The notes beneath the pieces are model-generated. The model did not search any database and was not told the DNA's origin. It saw only the letters and a program-made list of their open reading frames with translations. A program made the translations under genes and the position numbers. From Serinibacter salmoneus (GTDB lineage Bacteria > Actinomycetota > Actinomycetes > Actinomycetales > Beutenbergiaceae): DNA of 64,000 nt. Shown here one piece after another: positions 18,757 through 26,776 of this stretch. Numbering within the stretch: position 1 is the first letter of the stretch; each line of letters begins with the position of its first letter. The stretch lies in the NCBI RefSeq assembly GCF_002563925.1, contig NZ_PDJD01000001.1, positions 62,001 to 126,000 on the forward strand, given 5' to 3'.

Positions 18757-18844
18757 GCCATGAGCGGGGGCAGGGAGCGGCGCCGTGCCCCGAGTGCGCG
18801 AGCGTGCACATCGCTGGCATGTCACCGCTCTTGCACTTCGTGAG
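18757..18844. repeat. 88-bp direct repeat, copy 1 (hipB upstream region)
   Basis: 80 of 88 bases are identical to 23403-23490. The copy starts at a GCCATGA that ends the decayed neighbour and runs into the hipB promoter (through the -35 box). Copy 2 lies after a long pseudogene but has no hipB behind it. The pair marks a duplication followed by deletion. Confidence 0.85.
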
Positions 18845-18866
18845 AAAGTGCACGTACGATTACTTC
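18831..18866 (+). promoter_or_regulatory. hipB promoter with overlapping operator palindrome
   Basis: A TTGCAC -35 box (18831-18836), an 18-bp spacer and a TACGAT -10 box (18855-18860) sit 6 nt before the hipB ATG, so transcription should start at or beside the ATG and give a leaderless mRNA. A perfect inverted repeat, TGCACTT (18832-18838) and AAGTGCA (18846-18852), covers the -35 and spacer, the expected position for autorepression by HipB. Confidence 0.7.
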
Positions 18867-19130
18867 ATGGGAATCCCGCTCTCCACGCCTGCCCAGATCG
18901 GGGCGGCGATCAGGGGCGCTCGAATGCGTCAGGGCTGGACGCAGCGCGAGCTTGCTGAGCGGGCGGGCGTCAGCCGGCGATGGCTCATCACCGTGGAGTC
19001 CGGCGCGAGTGAGAGGGCCGAACTCGGCAAGGTGCTCGACACACTCGATGCACTCGACGCCAGGCTGGAGATGTCCACAGTGCCGAGCGACCCTCTGGCG
19101 GAGCTGCTCACGGAGTTGGGCGAACCATGA
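18867..19130 (+). CDS. HipB-like XRE-family transcriptional regulator
   Basis: An 87-aa helix-turn-helix protein. The HTH spans about residues 20-62 (WTQRELAERAGVSRRWLITVE), typical of HipB antitoxins, with a short C-terminal tail. It probably represses its own operon through the palindrome overlapping its promoter and would bind HipA. ATG at 18867 has no Shine-Dalgarno site but lies at the predicted transcription start. The final TGA overlaps the ATG of hipA (ATGA). An in-frame extension to 18804 reads through the promoter and is rejected. Since the adjacent HipA is truncated, the regulator may now lack its partner. Confidence 0.85.
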   Translation: MGIPLSTPAQIGAAIRGARMRQGWTQRELAERAGVSRRWLITVESGASERAELGKVLDTLDALDARLEMSTVPSDPLAELLTELGEP

Positions 19131-19471
19131 ACACACTCGCCGTGCTGCTCGACGGCGACCAGGTGGCCACTCTGGAGCAGACGCGTGGTGGTCAGCACGA
19201 GCTCGCATATGACAACCGGGCCGCCCGGACGCCGCTGTCCCTGTCGATGCCCCTGGGCGCCGGACCGTTCCGGCACCGCGTCGTCGACCCGTACCTCGAA
19301 GGTCTTCTCCCCGAACGGGAGTCGACCCGGGAGGCCATGGGCCGTTCCTTCGGCGTCTCGCCCCGCAACCCGTTCGCGCTCCTTCAGCGCATGGGTCTCG
19401 ACTGCGCGGGGGCCGTGCAGCTCTGTGCGGCGGCCGGGGCGCCGGTGCACAACCTCGAAACCGTGCAGTAG
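19127..19471 (+). pseudogene. Truncated HipA-like toxin (N-terminal domain only)
   Basis: 114 codons that match the N-terminal HipA domain: LAVLLDGDQVATL, YLEGLLPE and NPFALLQRMGLDCAGAVQ. A full HipA is about 400-440 aa; the serine/threonine kinase domain, including the P-loop and catalytic Asp, is missing. The frame stops soon after the point where normal proteins continue into the kinase lobe, and nothing resembling the rest follows. ATG at 19127 overlaps the hipB stop. Kinase activity should be absent. Whether the fragment still binds HipB is unknown. Confidence 0.8.
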
Positions 19472-19633
19472 CGCGTCGTAGCGCGATTCAGTGCCACCGA
19501 GGGCCAGCCGCGTTCCTATCACTGACGCGATCGACAGGTGGTTTGCTTTGGCTCTCTCCCGTCAGTCCCGGCAATCGCCGCAGCGCTGCGCGCTCGCCAC
19601 GAGGTCTCTTGTGGTTTCTGTGCCGGGTCGCGA

Positions 19634-20125
19634 TCATCGTGCGGACGCGTTTGCCCTGCTACCCCATGGGATTCCGTATTGCCTACTTGTCCGTCGCAGT
19701 TCATTTGGTTCGCGTATGACGTCAAGATCTATGTCTTCGCGGGCGGGGACCAAGAAGAATCCCTGCTCAGTGTCGGGATCGTAGTGAATAACTAGACCAG
19801 CCTCGTCGAGAGCATGCTCCCACTGCGCGCCGAGTGCAATGCGAGCCTTATCTCGATCTAGCCCTGCCCTGCGCGCCGCGATGCCCCGCAGCGCCTGGAT
19901 CGGAGCGAGCGCACGGTGCTCCTCGCTGACGGCCCAAGGGATCAGGAGTGCCTGGCGATCCAGTCGGGTGGGATAACCTAGCTTTCGACGCCAGTTACTC
20001 CACATGGTTGCCGTGGTCTCGATGCCATAGGAGTTCCTGTATCGCCGAATCATCTCGGCGTAAGGCAACTCGGCGTCGAACCACGCCTTCACCTCATCGA
20101 GGTCTTGGATCTTGCTTCGTGCCAT
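19634..20125 (-). CDS. Actinophage-type small hypothetical protein
   Basis: A 163-aa soluble protein. The N-terminal half (WFDAELPYAEMIRRY, then MWSNWRRKLG) looks like a small DNA-binding helix-turn-helix. The C-terminal half has HYDPDTEQGFFLVPA near residue 118. This layout (helical head, RAGLDRDKA-type helix, HYDPDTxxGFFxVP tail) is familiar from uncharacterised proteins of actinobacteriophages and their hosts. ATG at 20125 has a GAAGAG purine run 5-6 nt upstream. It sits between the hipBA remnant and a small zinc-type protein on the other strand, in a region rich in mobile-element scars. Function is unknown. Confidence 0.65.
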   Translation of the reverse strand: MARSKIQDLDEVKAWFDAELPYAEMIRRYRNSYGIETTATMWSNWRRKLGYPTRLDRQALLIPWAVSEEHRALAPIQALRGIAARRAGLDRDKARIALGAQWEHALDEAGLVIHYDPDTEQGFFLVPAREDIDLDVIREPNELRRTSRQYGIPWGSRANASAR

Positions 20126-20257
20126 GACTCTTCAGTCCTCTCGATCCCTGAGGTGTCCAGGTCTTGCTGGGCGCTTGTCTTCGGCGCGCCATCAACATAG
20201 GGTCGATCCTAACGAGTTGTGGCGGGTCTCGGGCTGAGGCTCCAGGAGGTGGCGACT

Positions 20258-20524
20258 TTGCCAGTCGAGAGTTGTGTACACGTCGGGTGCGGCCGGGCCC
20301 TCGGGGCCGCTCTAGTCGAAACGCATGGTGGCACGTTCATCCTGTGCGATGAGCACGAACGGAAGTTGGTCGCGGCAACGCGCTCGCGTGTGCCGAAGCG
20401 CCGTAAAGTCCGATCCTTCGAGGATTGGATCGCCACGCCGGAAGAACTCCGTGCGATTGAGGAAAAGGAAGCGGCGGATCAGTTGGAGATTGAGCGCCGC
20501 AGGCAGGCAGGATTGCTGCCGTAG
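20258..20524 (+). CDS. Small putative zinc-binding protein with TTG start
   Basis: An 88-aa protein: four candidate metal ligands (CVHVGC and, 22 residues on, CDEH), then a basic/acidic helical tail (SFEDWIATPEELRAIEEKE). The longer open frame begins with GTG at 20219, but a perfect AGGAGG at 20244-20249 sits 8 nt before TTG at 20258, so TTG is chosen. It resembles small phage-encoded zinc-ribbon proteins and neighbours a phage-type gene. No function can be assigned. Confidence 0.55.
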   Translation: MPVESCVHVGCGRALGAALVETHGGTFILCDEHERKLVAATRSRVPKRRKVRSFEDWIATPEELRAIEEKEAADQLEIERRRQAGLLP

Positions 20525-20627
20525 TCTTGCGCTGGCGTTCTGAGGCGTGAGGTGTCGGGAGACCAGTCCCCAGGCTATTGGGATTGGGTCGCGCTCGATT
20601 GCTCTCGTCAGCAGTCGATTCGGGGCT

Positions 20628-22015
20628 CATCGCAGTTGAGGGTGCGGGAGTGGCCTGAAGCCGCCTGCCTCGAGGAGAGAGCGGGCGATGTAGTGGGTGA
20701 GGTTGCGGAACCCAAGGGCGGAGCCGCGGCAGGTGTTCGAGCCGTCCATTGATGGCCTCCGTCGGGCTGTTGCTGGTGCCGGGCCGTTCGAAGTAGGCCA
20801 GGGCGTCAGCGGCTCGCTTCTTCAAGGTCCGTCCGATTGTGATGACCTCGCTCAGTACGGCTGGGGCGCCGGTGCTGACAGAGTCGTTCACGGCGGTCAT
20901 CAGGGCACTTCCTTGTGCGCGGTCGGGGTGGCGGTAGGCGGCGATCATGCGTTGGTAGATGCCCCAGGTTGCTTCTACCTGAACGTGCTCGTCCCCAGCG
21001 AACAGGGCGCTGATACGGGCGCGCTGCTTCTCGCTCAGTAGGTCGGCCCCGGTGCGCAGGGTCCGATGGGCGCGGTAGAGCGGATCATCACGTCGGCCGC
21101 GGTGAACGATGGAGGTCCTCCTGGACCCGGAGTCGGCACCGGCCCAAGGCGTCACGACCCAACCGGAGGACGTGGAAGGGATCCATGACACAGTCGCGGG
21201 AGGGAGCTCCACAGCCGCGGCGGTCTTGGTGTAGCCGTCCATCGCCGCGACCTCCACGCACTCACGCCACGGTTTCGCCCGTGCCGCGAGCCAGGCCTTG
21301 AACGCCTGCTTCGAACGGCCTTCGACCATGTCGAGCAGTCGTGCCGGGCATGTGTCGTCGCGGATCGGGGTGAGGTCGATGACCGCTGTGACGTACTTCT
21401 GGCCGCGGCGGGTGTTGTGCCACACGTGTTCATCGACTCCGATGACCGTGGCGCCGTCGAATCGGTGAGCATCATCGATCAACGCCCGTCGCCCTTCCGT
21501 GAGGACGGCGTCGTTCGCGGTGTGCCATGCCACCGCGAGGGCCTCGGCCGCTCGCGTCACGGTCAAATGTCCAGCGACGAGGCCGACCAGTGTCCAGCGC
21601 ACCGCTGCCCGCGACAGCTTCGCCCGAGGCTCCGCAGCCGCTGTGGTGTCCTGCCGCCACAGCCTCCCGCAGCCCTCGCAGCGATAGCGGCGCACCCGCA
21701 CCAGCAGCGTCGTGGGCCGCCAGCCGAACGGTACGTGCGCCAGCCACCGGAACACAGTCCCTCGCGGCGCGCCTTCAGCGCCGCACTGGCGGCAGGACGC
21801 GTCCTCATCGTGGGCGACCACACGGCACTCAGCACCGCCCGACCCAGTTCGAGACGCTGTCCGACCACGAAGAGACCAAGCTCGTCCAGCCGCGCGAACC
21901 TCGTCAGATTCGCAGGATCGATGGTCGCGCCAGGCGCGTCGAGGTCTTCCGGGTGGGCATTGTGAGAACGTCCATCCTGGGGGACCTCGACCCTTCCCCG
22001 AGACTGCGGCCCCAA
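20628..22015 (-). mobile_element. ISL3-family insertion sequence with frameshifted transposase
   Basis: The translated pieces reconstruct an ISL3 transposase of the Micrococcales type. An N-terminal zinc-ribbon region (CRQCGAEGAP and YRCEGCGRLW) is followed by a DDE core containing GVDEHVW and MDGYTK, then MDPFHVLRLGRDALGRC in another frame, WGIYQRMIAAYR, FERPGTSNSPTEAINGR, and the C-terminus NLTHYIARSLLEAGGF in a third frame ending at 20628. At least four frame changes occur (near 21840, 21180, 21085 and 20690), so the transposase cannot be made from one frame. I could not identify terminal inverted repeats or a target duplication, so the outer limits are approximate and follow the coding remnants. 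Confidence 0.85.
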
Positions 22016-22051
22016 CCAGATCAGCCAGCCACTCCTAAACCCTCACCTGCG

Positions 22052-22565
22052 ATGAACTGGTACCTGCGCCCGGCCGTGGTGCGGGAGATTGCCGTGCAGT
22101 TCGATCTGGAGCGGGAGTGGCCTGGGGCTTGCAACCGCGAGGACGCCACGTACCCGATCGCCGTCCAGGGGAGAAGGGAACCTGCGACCCGGTCGCGCTG
22201 GTGCGGCAGAGCGCCCGCTCCCTCTCCGCGCTGCCTGGTGAGGTCGCGCAGCTCGCCGGGTTGATGCTGATGCTCGACCTCGCCGCGCAGTCGGAGTTCG
22301 ACGGCCGGCCGGTCCCGGTTGCGTCGCTCCACGACCCCATGTTTCCAAGAGTGGCGTGCGCGCGGGTCGCCGCCCGGTCGAGCGATCTCGGGTGGCGCAC
22401 GAGTGCGCGGCCCGTCTCCGAGCGCGAGGTGTGGTGGGAGGTTGGGCCCCCCTGCGCGCGCTGCTCTACCGGATAGGTGCCCTGGAGGTGGGCGAACACG
22501 AGCCTGTGTGGTGCCCGACAGCGCGGGGCAAGATGCTCCTGCGGCTCACCCTGCGAGGGTGCTGA
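22052..22565 (+). pseudogene. Frameshifted hypothetical gene X
   Basis: Three frames must be joined. ATG at 22052 opens MNWYLRPAVVREIAVQFDLE; near 22180 the frame changes to DPVALVRQSARSLSALPGEV and later SEREVWWEVG; near 22445 it changes again to LLYRIGALEVGEHEPVWCP, ending MLLRLTLRGC and TGA at 22565. The joined product would be about 170 aa, with no recognised family and no membrane segment. It directly follows the ISL3 element. Its 3' end is duplicated at 18647-18721. Decay is clear; the original function is unknown. Confidence 0.6.
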
Positions 22566-22566
22566 G

Positions 22567-23409
22567 GTGGGAGTGAAGCACACCGAGCGCCGAGTGGTTC
22601 CGCCTGCACTCCGGCGTGGCCGTGGTGTCCTCACCGCGTCGGCTGCAGTTGTGGCGCTCCTGAACGAGGGCTTCGCCGAGAACAACATGGGCTATCTGTT
22701 CCACCTCACGACGTTCGTGGAGGGCGAGGTGGCGGGCCACGGAGAGATCCAGGGGTTCGCGCGGGCGGTGTGGAAGTGCGACGGCGTGTACACGGCCGCG
22801 GGTACCTCGCTGGACTTGGCTGGCGCAGCGGAGCAGACGGTGGTGGTGGGGGAGATCACGCTCGACGGCACCTTCCTCGCGGGCGAGTCCTTCACGGTGC
22901 CGCTGGCACCGGGTGGAGCGAGGACGCGGTGGTGCCGTGCGTGGAGGGCGCGGGCGTGGTGAGGACGTGGAGTCCGACCTTGCGTCCGAGGCGGCGGTGG
23001 CGCCCGTGACGGACGTCAGTGTGTGGCGCCTGCGCGCGGACGGAGCACCCGAGCGGACGGCGCTAACCGGTTGGAGCCGCAGTGGACCAGGGCTGCTCGC
23101 CGTCGACACCTCCGAAGCGGCAAGCGAATACACCTGGTTGACGACGGCGGGCCGGATGCTCACTGTGGCCGCCGGGCAGGACGAGGTGCGCGAGCTGGCC
23201 GGCCTTGAGGTGCCCGCCCCGGCATCCCTGGACCTGCACCTGGCCCTCGTGGAGGACGAGGGGCGGGTGGTTGACCGAGTGGCGGACCGTCTGCGCGTCC
23301 AGAGCATGCGGGTGGGCGACGGCGAAATCGAGCTGGGCGCGGAGGCACTGCTCGATCACAGGCCTCGGGCGATCTGTACATCTCGGAGGTACTCGTCGCC
23401 CGGCCATGA
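22567..23409 (+). pseudogene. Frameshifted hypothetical gene Y
   Basis: Starting at GTG 22567, one base after the stop of gene X, the frame reads a beta-rich protein (MGYLFHLTTFVEGEVAGHGE, then VVVGEITLDGTFLAGESFTV). It shifts near 22915, again near 22970 to VTDVSVWRLRADGAPERTAL, and near 23360 to a final SGDLYISEVLVARP and TGA at 23407-23409. The joined product would be about 280 aa. X and Y were probably an operon ahead of a hipB-like promoter. No family is recognised. Confidence 0.55.
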
Positions 23410-23490
23410 GCGGGCGCAGGGCGCGGCGCCGTGCCCCGGGTGAACGAGCGTGCACATCACTGGGATGTCACCGTTCTTGCACTTCGTGAG
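23403..23490. repeat. 88-bp direct repeat, copy 2 (orphan hipB-type promoter remnant)
   Basis: 80 of 88 bases match 18757-18844. TTGCAC and CACTTCGTGAG survive, but the sequence after GTGAG has diverged, destroying the -10 box and the right half of the operator, and no hipB follows. Confidence 0.85.
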
Positions 23491-23951
23491 TACGTGCGCG
23501 AACGGCGGGTGCGCGGCGCTGGGAGCCTGAGATCACGCTCGCTCCACGGCCGGCCTCATGTCCAACCGGGCCCCATCTCCTGAGACGCCGACAAACGGTC
23601 ACCGAAATCCCGAGACAACCGGGGCCACCAATGTACTGAGACAGGACACGCCGGCTTCCCCAACCTCACCAACTCCTCGCTGGATCTGTGGACGAGGCAG
23701 GCCGCCTCAGGCCCCGACTACACCGCTGATTGTGGTGCGCCGGCAACGCGCACGAGGATATTGACCTAGCCCCGGAGGTCATGGTGTAGTAACTGACTGG
23801 CACGGAGATCGGAAGGTGGGGACGATCTCTCGGGGGAAGAAGTCCGACTGAAGCAACAGGTGTGGGGAGCCTTGTTGTAGTCGAAGCGCTCCGTAGTACC
23901 GACGCGCCGAGAGTCTCCACCTGTATCGGGATGAACGGGGGAGGCCCGCGA
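23410..23951. other. Gene-free scar region with a possible IS end
   Basis: About 540 nt without a convincing gene. On the minus strand 23650-23575 reads TGTCCTGTCTCAGTACATTG followed by several TCTCGG/TCTCAG steps, the look of an IS481/IS3-type terminal sequence, but no transposase or second end is present. The rest looks like unassigned fragments up to the promoter-like stretch at 23761. Confidence 0.4.
23761..23792 (+). promoter_or_regulatory. Candidate MerR-type promoter
   Basis: A TTGACC -35 box (23761-23766) and TAGTAA (23787-23792) are separated by 20 bp. The dyad GACCT (23763-23767) / AGGTC (23776-23780) lies in the over-long spacer, the arrangement used by MerR regulators. It faces the truncated ABC ATPase gene. 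No MerR gene is nearby. Confidence 0.35.
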
Positions 23952-24323
23952 GTGATCCAAGTTGAGCGACTAACGAAGAAATACCGCCAGACCGTGGCGG
24001 TCGACGACCTGAGTTTCACGGTGGGTGAGGGCGCCCTCTTTGCGTTTCTAGGAACCAATGGGGCCGGAAAGTCGACGACGATCTCATGTATGACCACCCT
24101 TCTGGACTTTGATGCCGGGAGCATCCATGTCGGAGGCCGGGAGGTAGGTGTGAATGATCGTGACATACGCGCCGCAATCGGCGTGGTGTTCCAGCAGTCG
24201 CTGCTGGACCGGAGGCTGACAGTGAGGGAGAACCTCGACTCGCGAGGAACCTTCTACGGTGTGGGTCGGGCTCGCACAGACGAACTCATCGAGATGATCG
24301 ATATGCGGGGCAGCGGTCGGTAG
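23952..24323 (+). pseudogene. Truncated ABC transporter ATP-binding protein
   Basis: 123 codons starting at GTG 23952 (GGGGGAGG upstream). It contains the N-terminal half of a drug-exporter-type ABC ATPase: IQVERLTKKYRQTVAVDDLS, Walker A LGTNGAGKST near residue 36 and a Q-loop in GVVFQQSLLD near 80. The coding match stops at about DELIEMID, before the signature motif, Walker B and switch His. The last few residues come from the adjoining sequence of a truncated gene on the other strand. A complete protein would be about 300 aa and would need a membrane partner, which is absent. It cannot be functional. Confidence 0.8.
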
Positions 24324-24653
24324 CCAGAGGTCTGTCTCGGCGCGCACCTGCTCTGCGTGCTGTAGCGCCGCGATCTTGAGTTCCCGCACGTCGACTGTCT
24401 CACCGTCCTCGACGCGCTTGGCGAGCATCGACATCGGGTACATCACCGCTTGTGCACTGAGGTGCAGGGCTGCTGTGATGCCCCATTCGTCGGTGACCAG
24501 GCGCCACGGGCACGGCACCCCGTCGTCGGCGAGCATCACCGAGAGCGCATCACCTAGCTCCACGCCCAACGCCTCGAGCTTGAAGCCCTCCTCCGGCTCG
24601 ACCCCGTCCGCCAGGATCGCGCTGACGACGTTCATGGCCGCTTGCGTCCGCAC
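24300..24653 (-). pseudogene. Truncated DUF3806-like gene
   Basis: Reading from GTG 24653 (the frame is open a little further upstream), the translation has the DUF3806 pattern: LGDALSVML, WRLVTDEWGI, YPMSMLAKRVEDGETVDVRELK. Near 24305 the frame runs into the antisense of the ABC fragment, so its natural 3' end has been replaced. The two broken genes therefore mark a deletion or recombination junction near 24305. The function of DUF3806 is unknown. Confidence 0.55.
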
Positions 24654-24839
24654 ATGGGCCCCCGGACGTTCGTGCGGCGCTATAACGGGCTGCGCCTAGC
24701 CCCGGGTAGCCAAAGTACATGGAGATCACATCGCGCTTGAGCTCACTGGATCGATTATGGATCGTTTGGATGGTGCCACACTCCGGCCAGCTTCCAGGTG
24801 GCACTGCGCGGATCCCTGGCGCGCACTACCATGCTGCCC

Positions 24840-26081
24840 ATGGCGAGCAAAGACGTTCCAGAAGACTTCTTGCTGCAGTGGCGCCAGGCGAAGGCCGATG
24901 GCTCCGGGAGATTGGCTCTATCCGGTCCGAAGAGTTCGCATGGAGGGCGCACCGCAGGGGCGGCGGGCGACGGATTCTCGACGGATGGCGAAGAGCGCTA
25001 CTTCGCGGATGGCTGGGAGAGTCTCGATGAGGAGATCCCTCGCTTCAACCTCGCCGTCTTGGGAGATACGGGCTCGGGAAAGTCCAGCCTCGTGAACGCC
25101 ATCTTCGGTGAGATCAGGGCAGAGTCTGGCATCGGCGCCCCCGTCACCCAGTCGGTCAATGCGCACGACAACAAGGCCGGCACGCTCCGAGTGTACGACT
25201 TTCCAGGATTTGAGCTCGGATTCACCGGTCGTGATCCGATGAAAGTAATAAAGTCTGACCTGGGCAAGATCCAGAAGGGGCCGGAGGAGGGTCGCATCCA
25301 TCTCGCCTGGTTCTGTTGGGATCAAAGCGCTCGGCGCGTCCAGGAGCCACACGTCCAGGCGATCAACGAATTGCGCAAACGTGGCATCACGGTCATTGGG
25401 GTCGTGACCAAGGTTCGGGATGACGAGCAGCGCGAGATCCGTGAGTTTGGCCACTACATCCGAGAGGAGGTCAAAGGTCTGTGGTCGAACTCTGATGGTA
25501 AACCGACGGTCTGCTTCACGCGTGCCCTAGAGCCCACCGCTGGCCTAAAGAAACTGCTCGACGAGACTCGCTTGGCGGGTGGCGCGACGTTTCGAGATGC
25601 CATCGACGCAGCGCAGGTCTTGGACTGGGATGCGAAGAAGCGGGCCGCGCGCACTGTCGTCGTAGCCGCGGCTGCGACGGCGGCGAGTGCAGCTGCGGTT
25701 CCGGTTCCCGTGGCCACTGCAGCGTTTCTGGCGCCCGTGCAATTGGCTATGATGGGCAAGATTGCGCGGCTGATGGGCCTGAGTCTGGTTGGTGCCGTAG
25801 GTGGCAGTGGAGCGCTGGCACAGTTGGCGCTGCAGCTCACCGGACGAGCCGCCGCGCAAAGTCTCGTCAAACTTGTGCCAGGTGTGGGGTCTGTTGTAAA
25901 CGCTACGGTTGCGGCTGCGTGGACGTATGCCGCCGGCGAGGCGTGGATCTATCTATGTGTGGGGGTTGCAACCAAACGTATTGACCCGAGCCAGGTGGAA
26001 TCCGTCTACCGTTTCCTTTCGCCGATCATTTCCTTTATCTTCGAGTCCGTCCTGAAGGACTGGGGTAGCCGGGACCGTTAG
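24840..26081 (+). CDS. Era/dynamin-like GTPase with DUF697-type C-terminal domain
   Basis: About 413 aa. The G domain starts near residue 65: P-loop LGDTGSGKSSLVN near 70-82, switch I threonine in GAPVTQSV, G3 DFPGFE near 120, and G4 as GVVTKVRD near 183. After a linker, residues 275-395 form a hydrophobic alpha-helical region with QLAMMGKIARLMGLSL and LVKLVPGVGSVVNATVAA, as in DUF697 proteins that bind membranes. It probably hydrolyses GTP at the membrane face. ATG at 24840 is preferred: TACCAT (24827-24832) lies 7 nt upstream, a leaderless arrangement, and there is no Shine-Dalgarno site. It stands alone between scar DNA and the XRE/ADP-ribosylglycohydrolase module. GTPases of this class occur in defence islands, but the partner here is unknown. 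Confidence 0.8.
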   Translation: MASKDVPEDFLLQWRQAKADGSGRLALSGPKSSHGGRTAGAAGDGFSTDGEERYFADGWESLDEEIPRFNLAVLGDTGSGKSSLVNAIFGEIRAESGIGAPVTQSVNAHDNKAGTLRVYDFPGFELGFTGRDPMKVIKSDLGKIQKGPEEGRIHLAWFCWDQSARRVQEPHVQAINELRKRGITVIGVVTKVRDDEQREIREFGHYIREEVKGLWSNSDGKPTVCFTRALEPTAGLKKLLDETRLAGGATFRDAIDAAQVLDWDAKKRAARTVVVAAAATAASAAAVPVPVATAAFLAPVQLAMMGKIARLMGLSLVGAVGGSGALAQLALQLTGRAAAQSLVKLVPGVGSVVNATVAAAWTYAAGEAWIYLCVGVATKRIDPSQVESVYRFLSPIISFIFESVLKDWGSRDR

Positions 26082-26138
26082 TTGTTGTGCGGTAGCGGGG
26101 TGAAATGGCGGAAGTCCGATCGTGCCCGAGGTCCTTCC

Positions 26139-26618
26139 CTACCGCCCACCCCGCCGCCGCGCCTCCTCTTGCGCGACCCCGGTGACGATGCGCAGCTGAA
26201 GGCGCGAGAGGGCCTCCAGGCGCACGGAGGCTGGTAGGGCCTCGAGGGCCTCGGCGGCGATGTCGATGGCCTCAGCGGTCGTCGGCCCTCGCTGCCGCAC
26301 GCCGTTGCGATCCGACTCCAGCGGCCGGTAGTCACGCTCCCGCTCCGGGCGCCGCCGCACATCCTGCCTCCGAGGCGGCTCAGCCTCTCCTGGCTCGTCG
26401 AACCCGAATAGCTCGTCCAGCGTGAGCCCGAGAGCGCGGGCGAGGGTGGCCTGGTGTCGGGAGGAGGGCAGGCGGTAGCCCGTCTCGATCTGTGCCACGT
26501 AGGGGTAGGAGAGGTCGGTCGCCTCCGCCAGGGCGCGACGCGAGAGTCCGAGTTCCTCGCGGCGCGCCACGATCCGTCGACCGACCTCGAGGTCTCCGGT
26601 CTTGGGTGAACCCGCCAT
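26139..26618 (-). CDS. XRE-family transcriptional regulator
   Basis: A 159-aa protein with a Cro/CI-type HTH at residues 12-68 (VGRRIVARREELGLSRRALA, then SYPYVAQIETGYRLPSSR). An Arg/Glu-rich linker leads to a helical tail (ALEALPASVRLEALSRLQLR) that may mediate dimerisation. ATG at 26618 follows GGAAGGAGG by 6 nt. It is divergent from the ADP-ribosylglycohydrolase gene, and the shared 158-nt region holds a perfect CTATGCG/CGCATAG palindrome plus a separate half site, so it most likely represses the module. Confidence 0.88.
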   Translation of the reverse strand: MAGSPKTGDLEVGRRIVARREELGLSRRALAEATDLSYPYVAQIETGYRLPSSRHQATLARALGLTLDELFGFDEPGEAEPPRRQDVRRRPERERDYRPLESDRNGVRQRGPTTAEAIDIAAEALEALPASVRLEALSRLQLRIVTGVAQEEARRRGGR

Positions 26619-26663
26619 CCGCGCCTCCTTCCCGCCGCCGTCACGTCCGATGTGAGGACCACC

Positions 26664-26670
26664 CTATGCG
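26664..26670 (+). promoter_or_regulatory. Operator half site CTATGCG near the XRE gene
   Basis: The same ACCCTATGCG context seen in the full palindrome at 26731 recurs here, close to the start of the XRE gene, so it may be a second, autoregulatory binding site. Confidence 0.45.
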
Positions 26671-26730
26671 CTCAGCGTCGCAAGGTGTTGCGCTCCGCAC
26701 AGCAGCGGTATACGTTCAGCATCAGTCACC

Positions 26731-26747
26731 CTATGCGTAGCGCATAG
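26731..26747. promoter_or_regulatory. Operator palindrome upstream of the ADP-ribosylglycohydrolase gene
   Basis: CTATGCG (26731-26737), a TAG spacer, and CGCATAG (26741-26747) form a perfect 7-bp inverted repeat 29 nt before the ATG at 26777. It is well placed to block RNA polymerase. The ribosome site GGAGG follows at 26766-26770. Confidence 0.65.
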
Positions 26748-26776
26748 ACTACAAGAAAAACTCACGGAGGCACCCG

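Noticed and set aside
20540-22030. Terminal inverted repeats of the ISL3 element
   Set aside because: I compared the sequence just outside both ends of the transposase remnant and saw no convincing matching termini, so none is annotated.
22035-22688. 217-codon minus-strand frame
   Set aside because: It reads antisense through the gene X remnant. Similarity to the upstream extension of the peptidase frame reflects the duplicated DNA, not a protein.
23558-23764. 68-codon plus-strand frame in the scar region
   Set aside because: No ribosome site, Pro/Thr/Arg-rich composition, and it reads through the IS-like terminus.
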